The position numbers and the translations under genes are program-made. A stretch of DNA of 48,672 nucleotides from Mucilaginibacter sp. GTDB taxonomy: Bacteria; Bacteroidota; Bacteroidia; Sphingobacteriales; Sphingobacteriaceae. The DNA lies in assembly GCA_028288285.1 (NCBI GenBank), contig JAQBNZ010000109.1, forward strand, positions 1 through 48,672, written 5' to 3'. Position 1 is the stretch's first letter; every line of letters begins with the position of its first letter. Positions 25,365 through 33,390 of this stretch are shown here, piece after piece. Below the pieces are notes generated by a model. It saw only the letters and a program-made list of their open reading frames with translations. It had not been told where the DNA came from and did not search any database.

Positions 25365-26429
25365 TTATTGGTACTGAATGTAAATAGGGTATGGTTTGTA
25401 TCTTGACAAAACTTCCTCTGGTGTAAGCATATGGTGAGGCGCTTTTTTAATGTCGTTTTTGTAGAATAATTTAAAACCTGTAAACTGAACCGGCTCTTGA
25501 TTAATAAAGTAGCGGTAGGTACCGGTTTTTAAATCAGGTTCGCCCCATCCATCCATATCCATTACCAGCTGCACTTCAGGATGTAGCTTAATGTTTTTAT
25601 AATTGGTTACCATCTTTTTAGTAAAGCGGTGAACTATTAAAATTTTTGGCGGCAAGCCATGCTTTTTAACTATTCCGGCTAAGTAATTGGATACATAATT
25701 AATATCGTTTGCATCATAAGTACCAATCTTTTTGCCAGGCTTGCTGCCATCTTTCATAGAAAACTCAGGGTCCATACCAAAATGAACTTGTGGCATGGCC
25801 AGATATTTTTCAAATAAAGGTAATTCTGCCTGTATGTTGCTTAACGCAACCTGCACATCTAAAAACACAATTGCATGCGCTTTTTTGGCAAGTACTAATA
25901 CGCTGTCAATTTGTTTGAACGGCATACGGTAACGGAATTTGCCATCTTTACCACCATCGCCTTGCGCAACTACTGCAATATAATGCAAAGCAGGTTGAAC
26001 AGGTGTTTTTGGGTCGGCCTTGGTCCATGCTTTTACTTCGCCTTTTAGTTTAGCCAGCATTTCATTAGGTGGAATCTCGCCCAAAATGCCCATTCTTTTT
26101 GAATACAGGTTGCCATAAAAAGCAACCACACGTTTATATGGCAAAATAGCGCCACCTAAAGGATAAGGCGTGTTTTTAACCGGCCACCTGCCAGAAGTAT
26201 CACCATGAGCATTGAATTTTATTAAAGAATCATATAGAGCTTTATCAATAGGTGGATAGCTTGATTTAGCCACACTTAAAGTATCGGGCTGCTCTTCTTC
26301 GGATTTTTTGGCTGTAGTGTCCGATTTTTTATCTGGTGCCTTTTTGCCGTCGCTTTGATTGCAGCTTGAGAAAAGTACTACCATGCAAAGTGCAAACAGG
26401 GCAGAAAAAATTATGCTTTTAAATTTCAT
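25365..26429 (-). CDS. uncharacterised lipoprotein, possibly TIM-barrel-like
   Basis: A 354-residue protein with a lipoprotein signal ending FSSCNQ (Cys 23), then an acidic/Lys-rich linker (about 26-50) and a globular domain. Conserved-looking patches include VVAFYGNLYSKRMGILG, VFLDVQVALSNIQAEL, VHFGMDPEF, ILIVHRFT and LVMDMDGWGEP. The alternating hydrophobic strands ending in Asp/His/Glu are reminiscent of glycosidase-like or amidohydrolase-like alpha/beta barrels. I do not recognise a named family and assign no function. Its own terminator follows. Confidence 0.7.
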   Translation of the reverse strand: MKFKSIIFSALFALCMVVLFSSCNQSDGKKAPDKKSDTTAKKSEEEQPDTLSVAKSSYPPIDKALYDSLIKFNAHGDTSGRWPVKNTPYPLGGAILPYKRVVAFYGNLYSKRMGILGEIPPNEMLAKLKGEVKAWTKADPKTPVQPALHYIAVVAQGDGGKDGKFRYRMPFKQIDSVLVLAKKAHAIVFLDVQVALSNIQAELPLFEKYLAMPQVHFGMDPEFSMKDGSKPGKKIGTYDANDINYVSNYLAGIVKKHGLPPKILIVHRFTKKMVTNYKNIKLHPEVQLVMDMDGWGEPDLKTGTYRYFINQEPVQFTGFKLFYKNDIKKAPHHMLTPEEVLSRYKPYPIYIQYQ

Positions 26430-26529
26430 AAATGGGGTGACGTTTTATTACTGTGCAGTTATGTTTTTTGCTGCTATTTAACATTTAAATAAATATAATT
26501 CTTGTAAAGATATAAATTGATAAAGGTTA

Positions 26530-27417
26530 TCAAGCTTTATTTTTGTAAAACTTGCCAAATACACCTAACGGCAACTTAGGCCCGGCGGTTGCCTGTAAAT
26601 ATAATTCGCCTATTTCCAGATTTTGCACCTTAGGATATGCCTGCTTAATTAAATTCTCGATAATTACTGACGAAAAGCCAAGTGAATAGGTGTTTAAGAT
26701 CAGGAAATGTTCTTCCGGATCAAGTAGTTGCATAACATCGTTCATCATTTCATTAATGTTATCTTCCAGTTTCCACTTTTCGCCATTGGGGCCATTACCA
26801 TAAGCAGGCGGATCAAGTATGATACCGTTATAAACTTTGCCACGTTTTACCTCGCGTTTAACAAATTTTAAAGCATCTTCTACCATCCAACGGATATCTT
26901 TTAAACCAGATAGGTCCTGGTTTTCATTCGCCCAGGTAACCACTTGTTTAATAGAGTCTACGTGAGTAGTATCTGCACCTGCTGCACGGGCAATTAATGA
27001 TGCCCCACCAGTGTAGGCAAACAGGTTAAGAACTTTTGGTGCAGGGGTTTTAAACTTTTTAATATTATCAGAAATATAATCCCAGTTAACAGCCTGCTCC
27101 GGAAAAATACCCAGGTGCTTAAATGAGGTTAAACCTAAACGGAACTTTATAGCAACATCATTATTCTTGTATTCAACGTGCCAGCGGTCGGGCGTTTTAG
27201 GATCTTTTTTTACCCAGTCGCCAGCGGTTGCAGATCGGCCCTTAAATTTTATATGATGCAGTTTTTGCCATTCTGCTTCGGTTAACGCTTTGCTCCACAC
27301 GGCCTGTGGCTCAGGGCGAATAAGTATAATATTGCCAAACCGTTCCAGTTTTTCAAAGTCGCCGCAATCAATCAGCTCGTAATCTTTCCAGTAGGTTGGG
27401 GTAAGAAGTTGGATCAT
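26530..27417 (-). CDS. class I SAM-dependent methyltransferase (RlmI-like)
   Basis: The 295-residue protein has an N-terminal region of about 120 residues and a Rossmann-like methyltransferase core. The SAM-binding motif I is VLNLFAYTGGAS (129-140) and the catalytic-type motif IV is LDPPAYG (201-207). This pattern matches the RlmI/RlmK-like C-terminal domain of 23S rRNA methyltransferases. The PUA domain of true RlmI seems absent, so the RNA target is uncertain. The start is the ATG at 27417, about 100 bases after the mlaF stop. Confidence 0.83.
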   Translation of the reverse strand: MIQLLTPTYWKDYELIDCGDFEKLERFGNIILIRPEPQAVWSKALTEAEWQKLHHIKFKGRSATAGDWVKKDPKTPDRWHVEYKNNDVAIKFRLGLTSFKHLGIFPEQAVNWDYISDNIKKFKTPAPKVLNLFAYTGGASLIARAAGADTTHVDSIKQVVTWANENQDLSGLKDIRWMVEDALKFVKREVKRGKVYNGIILDPPAYGNGPNGEKWKLEDNINEMMNDVMQLLDPEEHFLILNTYSLGFSSVIIENLIKQAYPKVQNLEIGELYLQATAGPKLPLGVFGKFYKNKA

Positions 27418-27516
27418 TTTTTTAATGTGGTTTCTGTTGTGTGTTGCCTGTGGCCAGAGTTAAACGGCGCAAAGGTAACAATTACACAGCACACAAACCT
27501 GACCACATGCCACAGA

Positions 27517-28269
27517 TTACAATTTAGACTTTGCTGCCTGCATAAATTTACTGGCAAATACAAAATCGTTAAGTTCTTTATTATCAGTATGGGCAATCTC
27601 CTTGTGGGGACCCTCCCACCATTTTTGGCCCTGGTGTAAAAAAATAATATGATCGCCAATACCCATCACCGAATTCATATCATGGGTAACCACAACAGTT
27701 GTCATTTCATACTCTGTGGTTAGCTCATTAATCAGTTCATCTATCAGGATAGAAGTTTTTGGGTCGAGGCCCGAGTTGGGCTCATCCACAAATAAATATT
27801 TTGGCTGCATAGATATGGCACGGGCAATACCCACACGTTTTTTCATGCCGCCTGATAGTTCTGCCGGGTAAAGCTTATTCTTGCCTTTTAGGTTAACCCT
27901 TTCCAGGCAAAAATTAGCACGTTCCAGCTTTTCTTGTTTTGATTGCCTGGTGAACAGGTTAAGCGGAAACATTATGTTTTCTTCAACAGTCATGGAGTCA
28001 AACAACGCGGAGTTTTGAAATAGCATACCTATTTGTGTACGGATAGGCACACGTTCGGTAAAGTCCATTTCGGTAAAATTTTCATCTTCAAAAAATACCT
28101 GTCCTTTGGTTGGTTCATGCAGGCCTACAATACATTTAAGTAAAGTGGTTTTACCAGAGCCGGAACCACCTATTATGAGATTGTTTTTCCCGGTTTGGAA
28201 AGTAGCGCTGATGCCCTTAAGCACTTCATTATCCCCAAATGTTTTATAAATATCTTTAACTTCGATCAT
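27517..28269 (-). CDS. lipid-transport ABC ATPase (MlaF-like)
   Basis: A 250-residue ATPase with Walker A GGSGSGKTT (34-42), Q-loop FQN (84-86), signature LSGGM (138-142) and Walker B YLFVDEPNSGLDP (158-170). The LSGGM signature and GLDP are typical of MlaF/Ttg2A-type proteins that power phospholipid transport between membranes. Its start overlaps the permease gene by four bases, so the two are coupled. No MCE-domain MlaD gene follows; the next gene is the methyltransferase. Confidence 0.9.
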   Translation of the reverse strand: MIEVKDIYKTFGDNEVLKGISATFQTGKNNLIIGGSGSGKTTLLKCIVGLHEPTKGQVFFEDENFTEMDFTERVPIRTQIGMLFQNSALFDSMTVEENIMFPLNLFTRQSKQEKLERANFCLERVNLKGKNKLYPAELSGGMKKRVGIARAISMQPKYLFVDEPNSGLDPKTSILIDELINELTTEYEMTTVVVTHDMNSVMGIGDHIIFLHQGQKWWEGPHKEIAHTDNKELNDFVFASKFMQAAKSKL

Positions 28270-28997
28270 AGCATTATACTTGTGATCATAAGGTCAGCAA
28301 ATAAGATCCATACGCAGCTATAAACCACCCCTGCTGTTGCCGACTGGCCAACTTCAAGTGCACCGCCTGATGTATAAAAGCCCTGGTAAGAACATATAGA
28401 AGCGATGATAAAACCAAAAACAAAAGCTTTAACCAATGCCACCCGTACAGTAAGGCCATCAAAGCCATCATTTACACCCATAATGTAATCTGCAGGTGTA
28501 ATATCACCGGTTACAATACATGCAATGTAACCGCCTGTAATACCCAGCATTATTGATATGATAACCAGCATTGGTACCATTGTAACACCGGCAATTATTT
28601 TTGGAGATATCAAATAGCCCGGCGCATTCACCCCCATAATTTCAAGAGCATCAATCTGCTCGGTAACCCTCATGGTACCTATTTGTGATGCAAAGCTTGA
28701 GCCCACGCGGCCTGCAAGTACCAGTGATGAAATAGTAGGGCTAAATTCCAGAATGTTCGAGTCGCGTGCTATACTGCCGGCAATACTGCGTGGTACCAGC
28801 GGGCTGGATAGCTGAAATGCTACCTGTATAGTAGTTGCCGCGCCAATAAAAACAGATATGATACTGATAATGCCAAGCGAACCTATACCCACCGATACCA
28901 TTTCCAGCATCACCTCTCTCCAGTACACACTGAACTTTTCCGGCTTTTTAAAACTTAATTGCAGTAAGAGTATATATTTTCCTAAACTTTGAAACAT
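28266..28997 (-). CDS. lipid-transport ABC permease (MlaE-like)
   Basis: A 243-residue MlaE-family permease with about five or six hydrophobic helices and the characteristic segments RSIAGSIARDSNILEFSP and GRVGSSFASQIGTMRVTEQI, including the EIGTM-like motif. With MlaF it forms the core of an MCE transport system maintaining outer-membrane lipid asymmetry. The stop overlaps the mlaF start. The MCE substrate-binding subunit must be encoded elsewhere. Confidence 0.92.
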   Translation of the reverse strand: MFQSLGKYILLLQLSFKKPEKFSVYWREVMLEMVSVGIGSLGIISIISVFIGAATTIQVAFQLSSPLVPRSIAGSIARDSNILEFSPTISSLVLAGRVGSSFASQIGTMRVTEQIDALEIMGVNAPGYLISPKIIAGVTMVPMLVIISIMLGITGGYIACIVTGDITPADYIMGVNDGFDGLTVRVALVKAFVFGFIIASICSYQGFYTSGGALEVGQSATAGVVYSCVWILFADLMITSIML

Positions 28998-29159
28998 TTG
29001 TGATAATAAAAATCGGTTAAAAATACGTTTTTTAATTTAAGCTATACCGGTTGATATGATTGAGTTAATTAATTGGAATATATTTATCAAATGAAATATT
29101 CATGTCTATTTACGTAAAAACAGGCACTCTTGTTTATTTTAGTATAAAAAAGATCAAAA

Positions 29160-29870
29160 ATGATAAACGCTTTAATTACCGGAGCAACTAAAGGCATTGG
29201 CCGTGCTGTTGCCATCGCTTTTGCTAAACAAGGAATAAATGTGGCAATTTGTTCTCGTAACGAAAAAGAATTGTCAGATTTTAAAGCCGAACTGGAAGGA
29301 ATTAACCCTCAAATTACCGTTGCAGCTATAGTTGCCGACGCCAGTAAGCGTAATGAGTTGATAAATTTTGCTTCATTCACCGAGAAAAAGCTGGGTTTCG
29401 TCGGTATTATTGTAAATAATGTGGGTATGTACAAGTACTCAACTATACTTAATGACAGCGAAGATTCTTTCCAAAAGCAGATAGATACCAACCTTATGCC
29501 AGCCTATGAACTATACCGTTTCTTCGGTAAAAGTATGGTTTCTGTCGGTGAAGGGCATATATTCAATATATGCTCAGTTGCGGCCCTAAACCCCATAGCT
29601 GAGGCAGGAGTGTACAGTGTAACAAAGTATGCCCTGTTAGGTCTTAATAAGGTAATGCGGCTCGAAATGCAGGAACATGGTGTTAAAGTAACAGCAATAA
29701 TTCCGGGGTCAACATTAACAGATTCATGGCGTGGCCAGGAGGTTGATAAAACCAAGATGGTAATGCCTGAAGATATAGCATCGGCAATCATAAATATTTA
29801 CAATATGAGCACCGGAGCCAATGTTGATGAAATGATCATAAAACCTGCAGGGGCCAATTATAAACCCTAA
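29160..29870 (+). CDS. short-chain dehydrogenase/reductase
   Basis: The 236-residue product has TGATKGIG (7-14) for NAD(P) binding, NNVG (86-89; usually NNAG), the catalytic Ser at about 139 and YSVTK (152-156). It is closest to 3-oxoacyl-ACP-reductase-like SDRs, but the substrate is unknown. It precedes the PspC-domain gene by 18 bases and may share its transcript. Confidence 0.88.
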   Translation: MINALITGATKGIGRAVAIAFAKQGINVAICSRNEKELSDFKAELEGINPQITVAAIVADASKRNELINFASFTEKKLGFVGIIVNNVGMYKYSTILNDSEDSFQKQIDTNLMPAYELYRFFGKSMVSVGEGHIFNICSVAALNPIAEAGVYSVTKYALLGLNKVMRLEMQEHGVKVTAIIPGSTLTDSWRGQEVDKTKMVMPEDIASAIINIYNMSTGANVDEMIIKPAGANYKP

Positions 29871-29888
29871 CACTAAAAACTAAATAAA

Positions 29889-30503
29889 ATGGAAAAGAAA
29901 CTTTATCGTGATGAACACCGCAAGGTAATAGGTGGTGTTTGTGCAGGCCTGGCAGATTATTTTGGCGTTGATGTATCAATAATACGTGCCATATTTGTAT
30001 TAAGCCTTATATTAAAAGGTGTAGGCTTTTTACCTTATGTTGTTTTATGGATTGTATTGCCAAAAAGAAAGTATGATTTTTATAACCCTAACCCTAATAT
30101 AAATCCGGGTGTTGATTATACCAACTTTAACCCCGGATACGACAGTCCTAAAGTTGATTACTCAGTACCGCCGCCAACTGCAAACCAGCCATTTATGCCT
30201 GCCCCTGCAAAAAAATCAAATGCCGGTTTAATATTTGGTGTGGTGCTTATTGTTTTAGGTGGTGTATTTTTACTGGATGAGTTTAATATTTTCCCCGATT
30301 TTGATTTTGAAAAAACATGGCCGTTAGTATTAGTAGCTATAGGCGCAATGCTGATATTTACAGGGCAAAAGAAACAAGACTGGGAAAAACACGATTGGCA
30401 AAATACATCGACCAAAACCGATAGCGAAGTAAATACTGATGCTACAGATGAAAGTACCGGTGCTGATAAAAAGGATGATCAAACTAATTCACCAACTATA
30501 TAG
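29889..30503 (+). CDS. PspC-domain envelope-stress protein with DUF5668-type helices
   Basis: A 204-residue membrane protein. Residues 1-58 form a PspC domain (LYRDEHRKVIGGVCAGLADYF and VLPKRK), followed by a Pro/Asn-rich linker. A pair of helices with GVVLIVLGGVFLLDEF and WPLVLVAIGAMLIF comes next, similar to LiaI/LiaF-type DUF5668 segments, and then a charged tail (about 170-204). PspC proteins sense inner-membrane stress. It is followed by a LiaF-like gene, from which it is separated by a palindromic hairpin. Confidence 0.87.
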   Translation: MEKKLYRDEHRKVIGGVCAGLADYFGVDVSIIRAIFVLSLILKGVGFLPYVVLWIVLPKRKYDFYNPNPNINPGVDYTNFNPGYDSPKVDYSVPPPTANQPFMPAPAKKSNAGLIFGVVLIVLGGVFLLDEFNIFPDFDFEKTWPLVLVAIGAMLIFTGQKKQDWEKHDWQNTSTKTDSEVNTDATDESTGADKKDDQTNSPTI

Positions 30504-30545
30504 TAATGAAATTATTATGCACTTTATTGCATAATCAAATCATTA
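30504..30545. promoter_or_regulatory. nested palindromes between the PspC and LiaF-like genes
   Basis: Inner arms ATTATGCA (30514-30521) and TGCATAAT (30528-30535) pair perfectly, with outer arms TAATGA (30504-30509) and TCATTA (30540-30545). The element could be an intercistronic hairpin, an operator or a weak terminator. Confidence 0.5.
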
Positions 30546-30564
30546 CAATTAAATACATACGAAA

Positions 30565-31554
30565 ATGAGAAGTGAAAAAATAATGCCGGGTGTTATCCTG
30601 GTTGCAATAGGCGCCATATTCCTGTTAAACAATTACGATGTAATTGATTTTCATTGGGGTAACCTGATACGTTTATGGCCTATATTTTTAATTATGGGTG
30701 GTGTTAACCTGGTTTTCGCCAACAACAAATCGGTATGGGCAACCATACTTAAAATAGCGGTGGTAGTAGCAGGTTTTGGCCTGCTAATTTTTGCACATGT
30801 TGAAAATAATTTCTTTTTCCCTCGCTATGGCTGGCATCATAACCACAGGGATAATTATGATAATAATGACGACAATGACAGTGGCGATGATAATACCGAC
30901 TCAAAAGATATTGTGCGTGTTGAAGGAAGCAGCACGTACAGCGAGCCTTACAATGCAACAGCTACATCAGCAATACTTAATATTAGCGGTGGTGGTACGG
31001 TTTACACTTTAAAAGATTCTACCAGCGAATTGTTTAACGCGGTTACCAAAGAGTTTTATAATAAGTTTGAGTTTACTCACAGTATGGAAGGAAATGTACC
31101 TGTACTTGGCCTGCACATGAAAAAGAAAAATGGTAATCACTTTGATTGGGACAGCGAAAAATCAAGCTCTGCTGATATTAAATTAAATGTTAATCCGGAG
31201 TGGGAAGTGAATGTTGAAGCAGGAGCTACTAAACTGGATTTTGATATGAGTAAATTCAAAGTTAAAAAACTTAAACTAAGCGGAGGTGCTGCATCATTTA
31301 ATGTTAAATTAGGCCAGCCTTTGGCAACTACAAATGTTGAGGTTTCAACAGGTGTATCTGAAGTAGATATTAAAGTACCTCAAAATGCAGCATGCCGTAT
31401 CGAATCCAGTTCTGGCCTGTCATCAACAGATTTTAGTGGCTTTAATAACAATGGTGATAATACCTATCAAACAGCAGGTTTTGACGCTGCGAAAAATAAA
31501 ATGTATATCCACATGAAAGGTGGCGTGTCTAACTTTAAAGTTACCCGTTATTAA
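30565..31554 (+). CDS. LiaF-like envelope protein (DUF5668 plus beta-rich toastrack-type domain)
   Basis: The 329-residue product starts with three to four short helices (about 8-78) that repeat the VAIGAIFLLNNYDVIDFHWGN pattern of DUF5668/LiaI-LiaF. An Asp/Asn-rich linker follows (about 95-118), then a beta-strand-rich domain to the end, with SGGTVYTLK, NVEAGATKLDFDMS and GGVSNFKVTRY. Repeating strand pairs match the toastrack-like domain of LiaF/DUF4097 proteins. With the PspC protein it looks like a small membrane-stress module. Confidence 0.83.
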   Translation: MRSEKIMPGVILVAIGAIFLLNNYDVIDFHWGNLIRLWPIFLIMGGVNLVFANNKSVWATILKIAVVVAGFGLLIFAHVENNFFFPRYGWHHNHRDNYDNNDDNDSGDDNTDSKDIVRVEGSSTYSEPYNATATSAILNISGGGTVYTLKDSTSELFNAVTKEFYNKFEFTHSMEGNVPVLGLHMKKKNGNHFDWDSEKSSSADIKLNVNPEWEVNVEAGATKLDFDMSKFKVKKLKLSGGAASFNVKLGQPLATTNVEVSTGVSEVDIKVPQNAACRIESSSGLSSTDFSGFNNNGDNTYQTAGFDAAKNKMYIHMKGGVSNFKVTRY

Positions 31555-31564
31555 TAGCTTTTAA

Positions 31565-31625
31565 AAAGCCGGAGGTTTGTATGCATTAATCCTTAAATTT
31601 GATGACCATGCAATCCTCCGGCTTT
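31565..31625. terminator. inverted repeat spanning the next gene's start
   Basis: Arms AAAGCCGGAGG (31565-31575) and CCTCCGGCTTT (31615-31625) are perfect reverse complements 39 bases apart. The left arm follows the LiaF-like stop and the right arm lies within codons 3-6 of the RDD gene. It may terminate upstream transcripts or occlude the start when the region is read through. Confidence 0.5.
31594..31601 (+). promoter_or_regulatory. -7 element before the first GYF_2-RDD gene
   Basis: TAAATTTG overlaps an in-frame TTG at 31599 and ends six bases before ATG 31608, giving a probable leaderless start. Confidence 0.5.
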
Positions 31626-32255
31626 AATAATCCTTCATCTTTGGGTAACAATAAATACATTTTAGTGGTTAACGGCAAACCCGCCGGCCCCTTTAGTATT
31701 GAAGAGTTAAAGTCCCGCAAAATTAAACCCAGCGACTTTGTAAAGACCGAAGCAATGGACGACTATAAAGAAGCCCATGAAATTGCCGAGTTAAGGCAGC
31801 TCTTCGGTTTTACCAAACAACCCTTACCATTACAGTATTTTGGCAGTTTTGATCAGCGGGCAATTGCTTCAGTAATTGATTGGCTCATTGTTTCCGGTGG
31901 ATTTGTTTTCCTGGGAATTGGGGCCGTGATAGTAGTAACTGATAAAATGCTGCAGATAATTATATCCATAGTTATTGCGATACTCATCCCCATTGCAAAA
32001 ATGATTTACCATGTTGTAATGGAAAGTTCAGATAAACAGGCAACCTATGGTAAGCAACTCTTAAACATAAGGGTAACCGATTTGGAAGGTGCCCGCATAA
32101 ATACTTCAAAAGCCATTACCAGAAACCTCGCTAAAATACTATCAACTGTAACTTTATGTGCTGGTTACCTCATGTGTTTTTTTAACAAAAAACAACAATG
32201 CCTGCATGATATGATAGCCGATACGCTGGTGATAAAGGATAGGTTAAATAATTAA
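31608..32255 (+). CDS. GYF_2-RDD family membrane protein
   Basis: From ATG 31608 the product has 215 residues. A GYF_2-type domain comes first (KYILVVNGKPAGPFSIEELKSRKI, then FVKTEAMDDYKEAHEI). An RDD domain follows, with QRAIASVIDWLIV, two or three helices, YGKQLLNIRVTD and a C-terminal HDMIADTLVI. Alternative in-frame starts are ATG 31602 and TTG 31599; the -7 box makes the TTG unlikely. The function is unknown; RDD proteins are linked to transport or membrane adaptation. A paralogue with the same architecture lies at 39379-40017. Confidence 0.82.
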   Translation: MQSSGFNNPSSLGNNKYILVVNGKPAGPFSIEELKSRKIKPSDFVKTEAMDDYKEAHEIAELRQLFGFTKQPLPLQYFGSFDQRAIASVIDWLIVSGGFVFLGIGAVIVVTDKMLQIIISIVIAILIPIAKMIYHVVMESSDKQATYGKQLLNIRVTDLEGARINTSKAITRNLAKILSTVTLCAGYLMCFFNKKQQCLHDMIADTLVIKDRLNN

Positions 32256-32354
32256 AACTTTGGGTGATTAAAGGTGGAATAGTCACTTATAACCTCTCCA
32301 ACTCTTACAACCTTTCCAATAATTCTCAACCTCTTTGTTAAAAAGTGTTAAATA

Positions 32355-32371
32355 CTACGAAGTTATCGTAG
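32355..32371. promoter_or_regulatory. operator-like palindrome 1 upstream of the GLPGLI operon
   Basis: CTACGA and TCGTAG are perfect arms around AGTTA. The site sits 19-35 bases upstream of the -7 element, where a -33 element would otherwise be expected. Confidence 0.5.
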
Positions 32372-32374
32372 AGA

Positions 32375-32390
32375 AACTAATCAGTTAGTT
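32375..32390. promoter_or_regulatory. operator-like palindrome 2 touching the -7 box
   Basis: AACTAA and TTAGTT are perfect arms around TCAG. The last base is the first base of the -7 element TATATTTG, so a bound protein would block the promoter. Confidence 0.5.
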
Positions 32391-32397
32391 ATATTTG
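32390..32397 (+). promoter_or_regulatory. -7 element of the GLPGLI operon
   Basis: TATATTTG matches TAnnTTTG, about 42 bases before the ATG at 32440. Confidence 0.5.
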
Positions 32398-32439
32398 TGA
32401 TGTAATTAAACCATAGCCCTAATTTAAAAATCACAATAA

Positions 32440-33390
32440 ATGAAAAAACTATTTACTCTTACCTTTTGCCTTTGTGTTACGGCATTGGTAGCCAATGCGC
32501 AAAAGCCCGAAATGGCAAAAGCCATTGTGCATTACAAGTTTTCGCACATACGCGATACCACTTTTAAAGACAAGCCTTATACGGAAAATATGGTGTTGTT
32601 TCTTGGTGAAACATCAAGTGCTTATAAAAGCTACGATAAAAAGCTGCAGGAGGCAATGATGAAAAAGCAACTGGAACAGCAAATGGCAGAGCAAAAAGGC
32701 AATGGCAATATGAATTTTAAGATAACAGGTGGAAAACCGACAACAAGGACAGAATATTACCAGTTTCCGGCACAAAATAAATTTATGCGTAAAGAAACCT
32801 TAATAACACCTTACCTTATTGAAGAGCCCATACCGGTAATAAGCTGGAAAATAAGCGCAGATACAGCCAGCTTTGGCACCTTGCATTGCCAAAAAGCAAC
32901 AGGCCATTTTAAAGGGCGCGATTATACCGCCTGGTTTTGCCCCGATCTGCCATTTCATACAGGCCCGTGGAAATTAGGCGGTTTGCCGGGGCTTATTGTT
33001 GAGGCTTATGATACCAATAAAGAAGTAGAATTTAAATTTGACGGGATGGAACAAGTAGTTCCATCAGAGAAACCGGCAACAGTTGCAGCAGCACCGCCAT
33101 CACCAGGAACTACAGTTATTAAGTTTGGCGGTATGGAAGATAGTAATGAGGATCCTAATTTAATAGCCATACCAACCAATGCAGTAAAAACTACAGAGAA
33201 AGAATTTACCAGGCTGCAAGCTGCTATGAAAAAAGACCCTCAGGCTTTTATGGCAGCAATGGGAGGTGGCAATATGGCCATGAGAGCACCAGCGGGTGGT
33301 GGTGGCGGTCAGCAACGTACTGTTATAAATTTAAGTGGTGGTCCTGCTGCTGTTATCAACAACCCTTTAGAGTTGCCTGAGAAAAAATGA
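32440..33390 (+). CDS. GLPGLI family exported protein
   Basis: A 316-residue protein with a signal peptide (LFTLTFCLCVTALVANA) and the family signature LGGLPGLIVEAYD at about residues 179-191. It has WFCPDLPFHTGPW just before, as in other members. GLPGLI proteins of Bacteroidota are exported, of unknown function and often coupled to an outer-membrane barrel gene, as here: its stop overlaps the next start by four bases. The C-terminus has an unusual Met/Gly/Ala-rich stretch (FMAAMGGGNMAMRAPAGGGG) before a short conserved-looking tail. Confidence 0.87.
   Translation: MKKLFTLTFCLCVTALVANAQKPEMAKAIVHYKFSHIRDTTFKDKPYTENMVLFLGETSSAYKSYDKKLQEAMMKKQLEQQMAEQKGNGNMNFKITGGKPTTRTEYYQFPAQNKFMRKETLITPYLIEEPIPVISWKISADTASFGTLHCQKATGHFKGRDYTAWFCPDLPFHTGPWKLGGLPGLIVEAYDTNKEVEFKFDGMEQVVPSEKPATVAAAPPSPGTTVIKFGGMEDSNEDPNLIAIPTNAVKTTEKEFTRLQAAMKKDPQAFMAAMGGGNMAMRAPAGGGGGQQRTVINLSGGPAAVINNPLELPEKK

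Noticed and set aside
27409..27659. ORFs on both strands between the mlaF and methyltransferase genes
   Set aside because: They overlap the ends of both real genes and the short gap between them, and resemble no family.
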